Shown here piece after piece: positions 1 through 10,984 of a stretch of DNA of 64,000 nt. Source of the DNA: Coniochaeta sp. PMI_546. Taxonomy: Eukaryota; Ascomycota; Sordariomycetes; Coniochaetales; Coniochaetaceae. The position numbers were made by a program, and so were the translations under genes. The notes below the pieces were generated by a model. That model had not been told where the DNA came from. It ran no database searches and saw only the letters and a list, made by a program, of their open reading frames with translations. The stretch spans positions 1,550,001 through 1,614,000 of the forward strand of contig MU271149.1 in the NCBI GenBank assembly GCA_021432605.1, in the 5' to 3' direction. Positions within the stretch are counted from its first letter, which is position 1. Each line of letters opens with the position of its first letter.

Positions 1-262
1 CTCGGGCGTAGAGGAGGTCGACGTAGTTTAGGGCCGTGGACTTGATTTGGATTGTGATTGTGTCTGGGGAGGGGGAGGGGGGCGGAGTGGGGGCTGTGGT
101 TACTGTAAGGTCGTCTAGGTTCTGGTTATGGGTGTGTGAGTGGGTGTTTTGCTTGTTGGGTTAAGTGGTGGGCTGAGTGATGATGTTGATCTGGTGCTCT
201 CATGAGATGGCAGGGGAGGGGGGGTTTACCTTGATGAACTTGTCTACGATGATGGATTTCAT
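1..262 (-). CDS. MDR-family oxidoreductase (quinone reductase-like), 5' part only, runs off left edge
   Basis: The first two exons of a gene that continues beyond base 1. Exon 1 (262-230) encodes MKSIIVDKFIK and ends at a GTAAAC donor. Exon 2 (121-1) starts after an AACCAG acceptor and reads NLDDLTV, a Pro-rich stretch, then TITIQIKSTALNYVDLLYAR. A short beta strand, an 'LTV..PTP' linker and 'I.I.ST.LNY.DLL..R' is the usual start of medium-chain NAD(P)H:quinone reductases and zinc-binding alcohol dehydrogenases (GroES-like fold). These enzymes reduce quinones or enones with NADPH. The nucleotide-binding domain lies outside the window, so substrate and completeness are unknown. The intron (122-229, 108 bases) is phase 0. 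The gene is divergent from SPT5. The family call rests on about 50 residues; a trans-acting enoyl reductase would look the same here. Confidence 0.68.
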
Positions 263-954
263 GTTGGCAGATGGCACTTTTTGGGGGCTTGGTAGATGTT
301 GATGATAGTTGGGAAGACAGTCACGCAGGAACCAAGTTCTAGACTCTACTAGATCTTTATGTCCAGGTCGGAAATCATCATCCATGAATACTATCTATAT
401 TAATTGGAGTCGATTTCTTTACAGCAGCGACATGAAGCTGAAACATTCATCTGATCCTTCGACATGTAGCTGATTAAAACTTCAATCGTGTGGCATTCAG
501 TGCCATATCTCTCGGAGCAGACATGATAACAGACTGAGGCGATGTCGCTGCGGTGGTTGACCTCGGTATCGTTCGGTGAGTATTCTTCACCGGCTGAGTG
601 TCCTTCACCACGGTGAGGATCTGCACAAGAATCCAGATCACGTGGTCCGCGGAAGCAAAGTGGGGCCATGCGGACAAATGCTACAGCGGTAGCCGTCCGC
701 TAGTCCCTCTCTGGCCTAGCGCCAATCCGTCGACATCGCGATTCCTGAGCTCCAAACGTTATTGTTGCAACAAAGACACTTCTTAAAGCCCAAGGCCACC
801 CGCCAACGCCGGCGACATATTCTCAACCCTTTCAATCCCTCTCTTACTCGAGCGGGATTCTACCGAGGGACTCGGAGCTGCTCATCACGCTTTATTTCCA
901 ATTCTCTCGCTTCACGTCTTTTTATAATTGCTTGTCCCGGTAGTTCGCTCCGTC
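263..954. promoter_or_regulatory. Divergent intergenic region between the oxidoreductase and SPT5
   Basis: 692 bases between two divergent start codons, so both promoters must lie here. No convincing open frame, TATA box or repeat is visible. The last 200 bases are pyrimidine-rich on the + strand, as is common before ascomycete housekeeping starts. Confidence 0.5.
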
Positions 955-3900
955 ATGTCTTCCGACGGCCCGCGCTATGGAGGCGACTCCGAGTCAGAGG
1001 ACGACAACTTCAACCCAGCGCCTGCCGACATGTCAGACGACGAAGAAGAGAAGCGACCACGCGCCCGAGAGGATGTCAAGGATGATGGCGAGAGCAGTCC
1101 GGCCCATGCACGGCCCGATGACGACGACGACGAAGAGGCTGCCCGCCCTTCGAACGGCGCCACGAAGAGGTCGACCAGCCGAGCCGCCGATGAAGAAGCA
1201 GACGACGTAGACGGCGAAGAGGAGGATGAAGACGAGGACGATGCGGGCGCAAAGAAGAATGCCGATGACGACGAGGATGAAGAGGACGACGAAGAGGATG
1301 AAGACGATGAGGACGACGAAGATGATGTACATGAAGTGAGTTAGCCGTCTGCCTCGACTTCTGCTACCACTCCACCAAGCAACGGCCGATGCCACCCCAC
1401 CGTTACCAGCTGCTGACATCGAATCCAGGGCCACCGCCGCAAGCGGAGACGAGACAACCGCGCCGCGCGCCTCTTCGATATCGAAGCCGAAGTCGACGAC
1501 GAGGACGAAGCCGAGGATGACGAGAAAGACGGTGAGGAGATAGAGGACTTCATCGACAACGCACATCCCGACGACATCGCCGACACGGAGCGCCTCGACG
1601 ACGATAGGAGACATCGCGAGCTCGACCGCCGGCGCGAGATGGAAGCCTCCCTCGATGCCGAGAAGCAGGCCGAGATCCTCCGCCAGCGCTACGGCAACCG
1701 CCGCCCGGCTAAGGGCTTTGGTGATTCGGCGGTCGTCCCCAAGCGCTTGCTGCTGCCCAGCGTCGACGACCCCAGCATCTGGGCCGTGCGGTGTAAGGAA
1801 GGCAAGGAGCGCGAGGTCATCTTCTCCATCATGAAGAGGATCGAGGAGAGGATGGGGACCAAGGACGAGCTGGGCATCACCTCTGCTTTCGAGCGTGGTG
1901 GTACCCAGTCGGTCATGAAGGGCTACATCTACGTCGAAGCTCAGCGCCAGAACGACATCATGATTGCCTTGGACGGCATGCTCAATGTATATCCGCGCAC
2001 CAAGATGCTGCTGGTCGAGATCAAGGATATGCCCGACCTGCTACGAGTCACCAAGACGCCAAACCTCGAGCCCGGTGCGTGGGTCCGACTCCGCAAGCCG
2101 GCCAAGCACAACGGTGATCTCGCCCAGGTCATCGACGTCACAGAGAACGGGCTGGAGGCTCGTGTCCGCTTCATCCCCCGGCTGGACTACGGCGCCCGCG
2201 ATGATCCGTCTGCCATGGTGACGGCTGATGGAAAGCGCAAGCGCCCCGGTGTCCCTGGTCCCCGGCCGCCGCAGCGGCTGTTCAGCGAGGCCGAAGCGAG
2301 GAAGCGACACTCTCGCTACATCCAGGGCAACCCGCAGACAAACACGTGGACGTACAACGGCGACGACTTCGAGAACGGGTTCCAGGTCAAGGACATCAAG
2401 ATCCAGCAGCTCATCGTTAAGGACGTCAACCCTACTCTCGAAGAAGTCACCAAGTTTGCCTCCGGCGCCGAGGACGGCACGGAGAACCTCGATCTCAAGG
2501 CCCTCGCTGCCAGCCTGAAAGACAGCAACGCCAATGTTACGTACCTGCCCGGCGATGTCATTGAAGTCTACGAGGGCGAGCAGAAAGGTGTCGTCGGAAA
2601 GGCCACCAACGTGCAGGGAGACATCGTCACGCTCCATGTTACCGAAGGAGATCTTGCTGGGCAGACTATTGAGGTGCCCAACAAGGGTCTCCGCAAGCGC
2701 TTCAGGACTGGTGACCACGTCAAGGTTATCGGTGGCAGCCGGTACCGTGATGAGGTCGGCATGGTGGTCAAGATCACCGAGGACCGCGTCACTCTCTTGA
2801 CTGATCAGTCCAACACGGAAGTCACCGTGTTCAGCAAGGACTTGAGAGAGGCTGACGACATCGGCGGTCAAGGCTCGCTCGGCCAGTACTCACTGCTCGA
2901 CCTGGTCCAGCTCGACCCTACCACGGTCGGCTGCATTGTCAAAGTCGACCGGGAGTCTCTTGTGGTCCTGGACCAGAACGGCGAAGCCAGACAGATCATG
3001 CCCTCCCAGATCACAAATGTCCTGCCGAAGCGCAAGACAGCAGTAGCAGCAGACCGGAATGGTTCGGAGATCCGCCTTGATGACGTTGTGCGCGAATATG
3101 GTGGCCAGCAACGGCAGGGCAAAATCATCCACATCCACAGGTCATTCGTCTACCTGCACAGCAACACCTCCAGGGAGAATGCCGGCGTCTTCGTCACACG
3201 GTCAAGCAACGTCATGACAATCGCAGCCAAGGGCGGCCGCATCAACGCACCGGCAGCGTCGGGCCCCGACCTCACCTCGATGAACCCCGCGCTGAAGAGG
3301 AACCCGAACGGCAGCGCCAACATGCAGCCGCCAAAGGTCTTTGGGCGCGACCGTGCGCTCGGCCAGACCGTCAACATCAGGAGGGGCGCCTACAAGGGCC
3401 TTCTTGGCATCGTCAAGGACACGACGGACACGCATGCCCGCGTCGAGCTCCACACGAAGAGCAAGATCATCACCGTGCCCAAGGCAGATCTCACGTTCAA
3501 GGACAAGCACACCGGACGCGTCATCGACATCAACACCCGGGGAGGCGGAGCCATGTCCGGCGGCCGTGGCGGTGGTGCTGCTGGCGCTGGCGGCCGGACA
3601 CCATATGGTGGAGGCGAGTGGGCGAGCGGAAGCCGGACCCCTGCGATATCGGGCGGTACGGAGCGGACACCGGCTTGGGGTGCTTCGAAGGGTATGTTCA
3701 CTTTCCCCTCCTATATACACTCTGCTCTTCTAACATACTGCAGGCACATCTCACACTCCAGCATGGTCCCGCAACGCCGACGTATCCGGCTCCCGCACGC
3801 CCGCCTGGGGCGACGGCTCCCGTACAGTTAATCCCTACGACGGCAGCCGAACAGCCTACGGCGGCGCCGGCGGCCGCACACCAGCCTGGTCATCGGGCGC

Positions 3901-4366
3901 CAAGACACCAGCACCAGACTCCTTCGGTTTCGGCTCCAGGACCCCAGCCTACGGCGGCAGCACCGGCAGCAGCGGCGCCGACGCGTGGGGCAGCAAGACG
4001 CCCGCCTACGGCGTATCGGCGCCCACACCCGGTGCCTCCGGCAACGAGACCTGGGGCTACACGCCCGGCGCCAGCGGCCCTTCGCACGCCTACGACGCGC
4101 CCACTCCCGGAGCAGGTCTCGGTGCGCCCACCCCCGGTGCGGCGCTCAATGCTCCCACGCCCGGGGCGTATTCTGCCCCTACTCCCGCGGCGCTCAATGC
4201 GCCCACCCCCGGCGGTGGATGGCAGGGCGGCTGGGGAGCCGACACGGCGCCCACGCCGGCTGCTGGCGCGCCGACACCGGGTGCGTATTATGGTGCTCCC
4301 ACGCCGGGGGCGTATGGTGCGCCCGAGACGCCGGCTGCTGGGCCGCGGTATACGGATGATGATTAG
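955..4366 (+). CDS. spt5: Transcription elongation factor SPT5
   Basis: Large subunit of the Spt4-Spt5 (DSIF) complex, which binds RNA polymerase II, promotes processive elongation and couples it to RNA processing in the nucleus. Three exons, 955-1335, 1429-3691 and 3744-4366, give 1088 residues. Intron 1 is GTGAGT...CCAG (phase 0) and intron 2 is GTATGT...GCAG. Visible order: a very acidic Asp/Glu tail (1-175), an NGN domain from about 240 ([19 protein letters not shown]), then at least five KOW motifs near 340, 497, 552, 675 and 770. From about 850 there is a long C-terminal repeat region with SRTPAWG, TPAYGG and APTPGA units, the presumed target of CDK phosphorylation. Length fits fungal Spt5. 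ATG 955 is chosen because it opens the [16 protein letters not shown] acidic start; an upstream GTG-type extension is not supported. Confidence 0.95.
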
Positions 4367-4742
4367 GGTGTGGGAGGGGGGCGAAGGGTATCAGGGGGCT
4401 TGAGATGCAGAGGTGGTTGACGATTGGCGATGGGTTATCACTCGAATAATTTGAACACGGCGTTTGTGCGGATGGATTTTGGAACCTTCCAGTTTGGTCC
4501 ACGTGTATATTCTAAGGGGGCAAATTCAGACGCATTGCAGGGTTTGCTAAAAAGGGGTAGCGAAATACAGGTCTTTTTTTATCTATCTGGCTGGACTTGA
4601 CTTGTTACTCAGGTCCAGGTTGGTCCTGAAGTGCTTCTTCACACACCCAACCTTCTATCTAACAGGACAACCACCAGGGAAAGTCTAGCAACCCACAAAA
4701 CCAGAACACATTACCACGAGCCAAAAACCTCCTTGCCACGCC
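4367..4742. other. Convergent 3' intergenic region
   Basis: 376 bases between the stop codons of SPT5 and the NmrA-like gene. It should hold both 3' UTRs and poly(A) sites. A T-run at about 4574-4580 is the only low-complexity tract seen. No gene. Confidence 0.5.
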
Positions 4743-5708
4743 TCACCTCCCCGCAACAGCCTGCCACTCCTTATTCCCCCTCAGATACGTCTCCAGGTCC
4801 ATCAAGGCAGGATACTCCCCCCGCCGCGCCGCGACATCAGCCCCGTATCCATCCCGCGCGAACCACCCGATCATCAGCCCCAGCTCCCTGACGAGGGCCG
4901 TCAAGACATACCCGAAAACCCAATTGGCCACCGGCGCCGGCCTTCCCGTGGCCCTCTCGAACACCTCGCTCAACTCGTCCATCGTCAGCTCATCGCCCGC
5001 CAGCCCGACGGCCCGGCCGTCCCACTCGTCCGGGCGGTCGAAGGCCATGGCGGCGTAGCGCCCGACGTCCGAGCTGGCTACCCACTGGACCTTTTTGGAG
5101 GCGGGGAGGCGGTTGCGCAGGGCGGAGAGGAAGATGCTCGTCTCGAAGCCGGGTTGGAGGTTGTCCATGAAGGCCACGGGGCGGAGGATGGTCCAGGCCA
5201 TGGGGGGGTGGGGGCAGGGTGGTGGGACGGAGGTGGTGGTGGTGGTGACGCTGCGGAGGTGGTGCTCGATGCGGTACTTGCTCCTGAAGTGCGGGATGGG
5301 GGTCTCGTTGGCCCAGGAGGCGCGGTCGCCGCCGCGGTCGACGCTGGAGTAGATGAAGGTCCTGACGCCGTGGGAGAGGGCGGTGTCGATTAGGGCGGTG
5401 CCTTGGATTACCTCGCTGGCTTCGGTGACGTTTTTGCCTAGGGAGACTTGGACGGAGTAGACGCCCCAGATTGGGGTTGGGGAGAGGAGGGAGGCGGCGG
5501 TCCAGAGGGAGGGGATGTCGTTTAGGTCGCCTTGGACGAGGTGGATTGTGGGGGAGAGGAGGGCGAGGCGCTGGGCTGCTTCGGAGGTCGGGGTGCGGGT
5601 TAGGGCGAGGATGGTGTAGGGGGTTGGGGAGGCGAGGAGGGCGGTGATTACCCCTGAGCCTTGGCGGCCGGTTGCGCCTATTACTAGGATTGTCTTTGGG
5701 GGGGCCAT
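4743..5708 (-). CDS. NmrA-like NAD(P)-binding protein
   Basis: A 321-residue single-exon protein of the atypical short-chain dehydrogenase class. The start MAPPKTILVIGATGRQGSG carries the Rossmann GxxGxxG loop, followed by a 'LALTRTP' beta-alpha unit, 'VQGDLND' and 'FIYSSVDRGG'. This is the order seen in NmrA/HSCARG-type proteins. Such proteins bind NADP(H) and act either as redox sensors that bind regulators or as reductases in secondary metabolism. The classical catalytic YxxxK is not obvious, although 'SKYRIEHHL' occupies the equivalent place. It is divergent from the NTF2-fold gene, sharing a 589-base upstream region. Its neighbours to the right are also accessory enzyme genes. An isoflavone-reductase-like enzyme is the main alternative. 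Confidence 0.85.
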   Translation of the reverse strand: MAPPKTILVIGATGRQGSGVITALLASPTPYTILALTRTPTSEAAQRLALLSPTIHLVQGDLNDIPSLWTAASLLSPTPIWGVYSVQVSLGKNVTEASEVIQGTALIDTALSHGVRTFIYSSVDRGGDRASWANETPIPHFRSKYRIEHHLRSVTTTTTSVPPPCPHPPMAWTILRPVAFMDNLQPGFETSIFLSALRNRLPASKKVQWVASSDVGRYAAMAFDRPDEWDGRAVGLAGDELTMDELSEVFERATGRPAPVANWVFGYVLTALVRELGLMIGWFARDGYGADVAARRGEYPALMDLETYLRGNKEWQAVAGR

Positions 5709-6297
5709 GGTGGTGGTGATTGACAGTGGTGTGACTTTGTGTGCGATGCGTTTACGATAACGTGGAGGTGAGTGCAGTAGAGTTGAAGAATCTCCCGATG
5801 GTGACCTTGGCTGTGTGTTGATACCGAGGAAATGTCGACTTATGTGGCCTTGGTGCTTGTCAACATGTTACGAGATCGCCTGTTTGGCAAAGTAGAGTTT
5901 GACGATGCGACGAGAGATACAATGCTGCCTAGAGTCTGGTCTCAAGGGCGCAGTTACGAGTCTGAAGTGCGTCATGCGGCCGTGGAACCAGACCGAGAGA
6001 TGCATGGAAGGCAGCGATGGAGAGTTTCGGTCCGGTGTATAAGACACAGGTCCAACGGCTCAATGGACGGGACTTGCCGCCGTACGAGTTCGTAAAGCTG
6101 TTGGCAAAGAGAGCTTGCTGCGTGCGATAGTTCTTTCATTCACACAGCTTATTCGCAGGTCTTCCTGTCCCTCCGCGTTCGACTTGGACCTTTCACAAGC
6201 AAGCAAGCAAGCGATCAAGCACCCGGATTTTCTGTTACAGTCACCGTCTCGCACGGATTTCACCTACTCCTCGGATTCGGAACACGACAACGACAAC
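5709..6297. promoter_or_regulatory. Shared divergent upstream region of NmrA-like and SnoaL-like genes
   Basis: 589 bases between two divergent start codons. Both promoters must lie here. An in-frame upstream ATG at 6115 could extend the right-hand gene. I see no TATA box or clear operator. Confidence 0.45.
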
Positions 6298-6999
6298 ATG
6301 GACACAGAGTCTGGCGGCGACACCTCGTACTCGAGCAACGGGCCCGCACCACTCGCCAGCCTGACGGCGGACGATATCGGCGAATACAATCCATACTCGC
6401 CCCCGAACAAAACGAAGGACAAGCCATCCACTATCACGGCCCTCCTCGAGGCATACGGCAGTCTTTCGGTCCCGCAGCTCCTCGCTCTTCTGGCTCCCAA
6501 CTTTACGCACCGTGTCCTACCCGAGAGTCTCGGCATGCCGGTGCGTGACAAGGAAGCCTTTGCCCAACACGCTGCTGGCATCTTTGCCATCTTTGAGAGC
6601 TTTCGAATGGAGCCCAAGGACGGTGTCCTGAAGATGGAAGGGCGGAAGGAGACGTGGGTTGTCCGGGCACATATGAGCGGTATCTTGAAGGGTGGCAAGG
6701 GCGAGTGGAAGAACGAGTGCGTCTTGATTGTCAGGATGGATGATGAGGGGGCTCTGGTCGAGGAGATACAGGAGTTTGTCGACAGTGCGAAGGCGCTCGA
6801 GATGTTGAGAGCACACGCACCCAATAGCTTTGGGGCTGGAGGCCAAGGAAAGACTACCAGAATGGAGATGGACGCCACGCCGGCGGTGCCGCTCTTTACT
6901 ACGTTTTGCTGGTTCCTTTTCTGCGTCTTGGTAGCGAAGCTAGGAGCGCCCGTGTTAGCTCTGGTGATACTCTGGGGATATCTACTCATGAGGCGTTGA
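6298..6999 (+). CDS. NTF2-fold (SnoaL-like) protein with C-terminal membrane anchor
   Basis: 233 residues from ATG 6298. Residues about 40-175 form a SnoaL/NTF2-like domain: 'TITALLEAYGSLSV' helix, 'LLAPNFTHRVLPESLG', 'FAQHAAGIFAIFESFRMEP', then strands ending 'EEIQEFVDSAKALEML'. Known fungal members are small stand-alone proteins that bind or isomerise small hydrophobic molecules. Here the last ~35 residues form one hydrophobic helix (from VPLFTTFCWF to GYLLMRR) closed by two arginines, as in tail-anchored membrane proteins. An upstream in-frame ATG (6115) would add 61 residues; I reject it because that stretch lacks family similarity and the Asp/Ser-rich MDTESGGDTS start is typical. Substrate unknown. 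It lies among the accessory enzymes. Confidence 0.8.
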   Translation: MDTESGGDTSYSSNGPAPLASLTADDIGEYNPYSPPNKTKDKPSTITALLEAYGSLSVPQLLALLAPNFTHRVLPESLGMPVRDKEAFAQHAAGIFAIFESFRMEPKDGVLKMEGRKETWVVRAHMSGILKGGKGEWKNECVLIVRMDDEGALVEEIQEFVDSAKALEMLRAHAPNSFGAGGQGKTTRMEMDATPAVPLFTTFCWFLFCVLVAKLGAPVLALVILWGYLLMRR

Positions 7000-7374
7000 G
7001 GATGTTTGATCTTTAGGCCAAGACTGTGATCGGGGGGAATGATTCTTCTTTAGATCAAATGGGCGCAACGAAGCAGCATCAGGGAATGAATCGGCTTCTG
7101 GTCTTGCCAGCACAGTATAGATGGAGTTCAACAAGTGCTACAGTGCTTGTAGCGAAACGGGAGAACCTGGTTACTGCTTCTATCATGTCATCCGGTCTGT
7201 ATCGTAAAGTAATGCCATTTACAAACGAAACCACGTTACCATCCGCCACACCTATGTAACAACGCATCTACACATCTAACCGTTTCAACGAATCGCCATC
7301 GCACTTCACCACTTCCAAGTTCAACCATCCCCTTTCACATCCATCCTCCCCTCTCCCCTACTCAACCCGCCCCC
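7000..7374. other. Convergent 3' intergenic region
   Basis: 375 bases between two converging genes. Expected to hold 3' UTRs; no coding signal or repeat seen. Confidence 0.45.
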
Positions 7375-8049
7375 TCAAACCCTCACCGCCTGACTCAGCG
7401 CCAAACTCCCCGCAACAAGCGGCATGACCAACCTGACCAGATTCAACCTCGCCCACCGGCGAGCCCAGTACTCCGCCTTCTCCAGCTCGGCCGTAGACAC
7501 GCCCTGGTCCTTCAGCGCGTCAATCTTTGCGTTTATAGGCTGCATGTTCACCGCGCTGTGCACCACCGTGACCAGATGACAAGCCGCGCTGACGGCGTAC
7601 AGCCTCCAGTCCCCGGCTACCCGCGGTAGTCCACCAGAAGACCCCTCCCCGTGCGCGGGGGCGGCGGCCGCCGCGTGGTAGGCCGCGAAGGCGTAGCCGA
7701 AGATGCCGAGGGTCGAGATGGGCCGGAAGAAGACGTTGCCCACGGCCCAGAAGACGGGCCACTGCCGGCCCAGGTGGCGGGCGGCGGCCGGGTGGGCTGG
7801 GGAGGTGGGCGGTGGGAAGTCGATTAGGAGGGCGGGTACGCCCATGAAGGATTGGGTTATGGCGTTGCCTGGGTTTGTCAGTCGATGAAAGGTGTTCAGG
7901 CAGGCTGCTAGAAAGGGGGAATCGGAGGATGGGAAAGGGGGATTGGGCTGGATTGAGGGAGGATGGAGACAGGGGATGAGAGACTTACCGAACAGAGTGT
8001 ACGAGAAGGCGATTGTCATGCCGACTATGGCTTGCGCTGCGATGCCCAT
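7375..8049 (-). CDS. DUF1772 (anthrone oxygenase-like) membrane protein
   Basis: Two exons, 8049-7989 and 7868-7375, give 184 residues. The intron (7869-7988, GGTAAGT...CCCAG) is 120 bases, a multiple of three without a stop, so retention would insert 40 residues rich in Pro and Ser. The spliced junction reads FSYTLFG then NAITQSFMGVPALL, which restores the family's first conserved block. Further family marks are 'LGRQWPVFWAVGNVFFRP' and 'INAKIDALKD'. Three or four hydrophobic segments are visible. DUF1772 includes the anthrone oxygenases of anthraquinone pathways, but most members have no known reaction, so the function here is open. It faces the SnoaL-like gene tail to tail and runs in the same direction as the P450 upstream of it. 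Confidence 0.78.
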   Translation of the reverse strand: MGIAAQAIVGMTIAFSYTLFGKSLIPCLHPPSIQPNPPFPSSDSPFLAACLNTFHRLTNPGNAITQSFMGVPALLIDFPPPTSPAHPAAARHLGRQWPVFWAVGNVFFRPISTLGIFGYAFAAYHAAAAAPAHGEGSSGGLPRVAGDWRLYAVSAACHLVTVVHSAVNMQPINAKIDALKDQGVSTAELEKAEYWARRWARLNLVRLVMPLVAGSLALSQAVRV

Positions 8050-9038
8050 CTTTTTGTCGATTTTCAGTGATAACTCACGTATGACGGCGATGCTCTGTGG
8101 TGATGATATTCTTGAGCGAGGTTAGAGTCAGAATGCAAATAAGACAAGACTTTAGTGTTTGCGAATTTGGAGAGTCGTCGAGTTGGGGTAGGCAGGGGAA
8201 AAGTGCTTGCGAATCCCTCGGGTTGCACCTGTCATATCGTGGAAATATAGAGACCAATGTCCTCACGCACAATTTGATATCCCGTGTCCCTTCACTCCCG
8301 TGCCTCGACTTTTAGTTTCTTCGAAGTGGTGTGCTGAAACACTGCACGCCTGCTATGATGGTTACAGCTGAAGCCTAACGTCATTCGAGATGAAGAGAAG
8401 AGCTCTGATCAATATCGCTGCCTTAAGCTCTAGAATGTAGACTTAGTGTAGAATGAGCCCAGATGTCTCTGACATGTGTTCCTTTCGTCCAAGACTCTGT
8501 GACAACTATGCAGCTTCTCGCACAGCATTGATCGACAATATGTGGCGAGACACTTGGCTGCAGGAGATGTCCTTCCCCTGCATGGAGATGGAGAACTGGT
8601 GGGCTCTGTCTCCTGACGTTCCTGCAGACACAGAGACAGTTGAATATGTCGGATGAACTGTCACTTGCATGGGCAATAGGGGTTAAGGGCCGTGATTAAC
8701 GCATTCAGTGAGGTGATATTGGGGAGAGCGACGTACGATGTCGTGAATGCAAGTCTTTATGGACAGCGCTTGATAACTAGAGTAAGGTACGTAACGTCAT
8801 ATGTATGCTTATGTGTCGTTGCAATGCTTGTGGTGATCTTCAATCAGCTAATCACTTCATATCATGGTAAGTCAATGAAGGCAGGTAACACGCAACAACT
8901 CAGTGAGATATCTATTGGTATTGTGTGGTATCAAGCTTGACAGCAAACCGAGCCAAGTTGTATTAGGTAAAGTTGCGAAGCCGCGGTATGAATGAAGAGT
9001 AACAATGAACAAGTAATACTACCCAAAAAGTCTATGTG
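8050..9038. other. Intergenic region between DUF1772 and P450 genes
   Basis: 989 bases. It holds the DUF1772 promoter (right of 8049) and the P450 3' end. Only short open frames without family features; nothing else supported. Confidence 0.45.
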
Positions 9039-10984
9039 CTATGAATTGATTATCCCCCTGTCCGTGTGTAAGTCAGGCACGCTATTGATGTGTATCAAGA
9101 GGTCCCTCTTCAGCTGCTCCAGCTTGTCCAGCGACAGCGACGGCCTCTCCCGCTTCATGTCCACGTCCGGCACCAGATCCGGTGCCCGGCCGCTTCCCTT
9201 GCCATTTAGCGAAGGGCACTGTACGCCGTGGGCAAATGCCGCTCGCTTTTGTCTGTCTTTTGACTCTTCCATGGCCCATATTCGTAACGCCTCTTCGCGG
9301 CGTTGCTCACTGCGAGGCTCAAAGGCCATCTGGAAAGGGTCGGGCTTGATTATGAGCAAGGAGTTGGACTTATCGAGAGGTACGGGAAGCTCGGCACCGG
9401 TGACGGGATCTCTCTTAGCCTTGAGGTTGAAGGCCCACGCGAGGGCCCCGCAGGCTACTATGAGCTCGTCCTGCGTGAGAGTCTGTCCCAGGCACTGTCG
9501 TTGGCCCCAGCCAAAAGAGGTCATGCCCTTGATTGTCGGATACTGTGTCAGGGGCTCTTGGTATGTTGGCCAGCCTGGCTTGAGCCACCTCTCAGGGCGG
9601 AAGTTGTCTGGGTCCGGATACTTGTCCGGATTTCTTAAAAACGCCCTTAATGCCTGTTAGTAAGGGCTTGATGAAGTCGTTTTGGTTGCAAATACCAGTC
9701 GAGAGGGAGTATTCTGGTTCCTTTAGGAATGAAGTACCCTCTAAAGACGTCATCCACCTCAGTCTCGTGGGCGACCCCTAAAGTCATGTTAGAGATTACC
9801 AAGCACAGCGTGTGTGTTAGCCTTCCATACCTGTTGGGACATTTGGCTTCCACCGCATAGTCTCCTTTATACACGCCCTGAGAATTGGCAAGTTGGGTGC
9901 ATCGTCAATAGTAGGGGGTCTTCCCTGGCACTTCTCGTCAACCTCCTTCTGTACCGCAGCTTGCCATTCCGGATGGTGAACCATTGTAACGAGATAATAC
10001 GACAACGGCCCTACCACGGTAAATATCCCGACTAGCGCCAGCATTCCAAGCACGCAAGACGCCTCGTAATCGCCTGACAGACTCGACCGCTTAGCATTTC
10101 CGGTCCGTTCCAGATATTGACGTGTCCAACACGGTCTCATCTGGCCCTTGGCCATCTTGTCACGAACGGTCCGGAGTCGGTTCATCCACCACTCTTGCTG
10201 TGTATCGTGACGTTTGCGCTCCGCTCGCTTCCAGGGGTTCAACCACCACGGCAGATGCCAAAGTGGCGTAATAACGTTGGTGATTGGGCCAGCCGGAGAC
10301 ATCTGCGTGAGGAGACCCCACGCGCTCTTGGTGCAGCACTCGCTGAGGCTGGGGTCGTCCCACGTCAGTTGGCACATGACCTTGGAGCACATATCTTCGA
10401 GCGAGTGTTGAAAGTCGTCAGGGTTCTTGATCAACCTCGCGATCCAGCGTTTTGACTCGAAGTACATGACTTTGTGATAGCGGGCGTTCGAAGCTTCGGT
10501 GAGATAGGCATGTGTTATCTTTCGCTGACGGGCCCAGTACTCTAAGCACTTGTTAGCGGACTGTGCCTTGTGTCAATCATGGGACAGTGCAAGACCTACC
10601 ATTCTTCCCCATCAGGGGCAGATACTCCATAGATCCGCATGTGCTCTTGGAGTCGAATAAAGATCTGATAACCGGCCTGTCCGAGTTGTACTTCGCCTTC
10701 TTCACCAGCAGCTCCTCGGCAATCCTCTCATCAGAGACGACCAGGAAGTTGGCTCCAAGCATCGATGTTCGGTAGAAGCCATCGACAGCATACTTGTCGG
10801 CCCATTCTTTTAACTTGATCCACATGAACTCAATAGGGAGGTCATGGACACGGCCGATAAAAGGCCACTGTAGCGGCCCAGGGGGCCCCTTGGGATCATT
10901 GATCTCGCGGAAGGCTTTCACCAAATGAAAGAGGGCACAGCCTGCCAGGGCAATGCCCAAGGCGAGGAGCGTTAGGAGCTGCAT
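9039..10984 (-). CDS. Cytochrome P450 monooxygenase
   Basis: Four exons, 10984-10600, 10541-9831, 9777-9696 and 9645-9039, give 594 residues. An N-terminal hydrophobic anchor (LLTLLALGIALAGCALFHLV) is followed by the Pro-rich hinge 'DPKGPPGPLQWPFIGR'. The K-helix ExxR is in 'IKETMRWKP' (about 355), the 'FRPERWL' segment follows, and the haem loop is FGWGQRQCLG with its cysteine near 444. The I-helix is odd: where most P450s have (A/G)Gx(D/E)T it reads 'ALVGIFTVVGP', with Phe in place of the acid. The chain ends with an unusual extension of about 70 charged residues. Intron 3 ends in AAG: a CTAAC branch site lies three bases before the CAG, so the next AG is used. It diverges from the FAD monooxygenase across 2.1 kb. 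Substrate unknown. Confidence 0.92.

Noticed and set aside
2041-2871. 276-codon open frame antisense to SPT5
   Set aside because: Lies wholly over conserved KOW domains of SPT5 and has no family features.
6115-6297. 61-residue extension of the SnoaL-like protein
   Set aside because: Low-complexity text without family similarity; the internal ATG gives a typical start.
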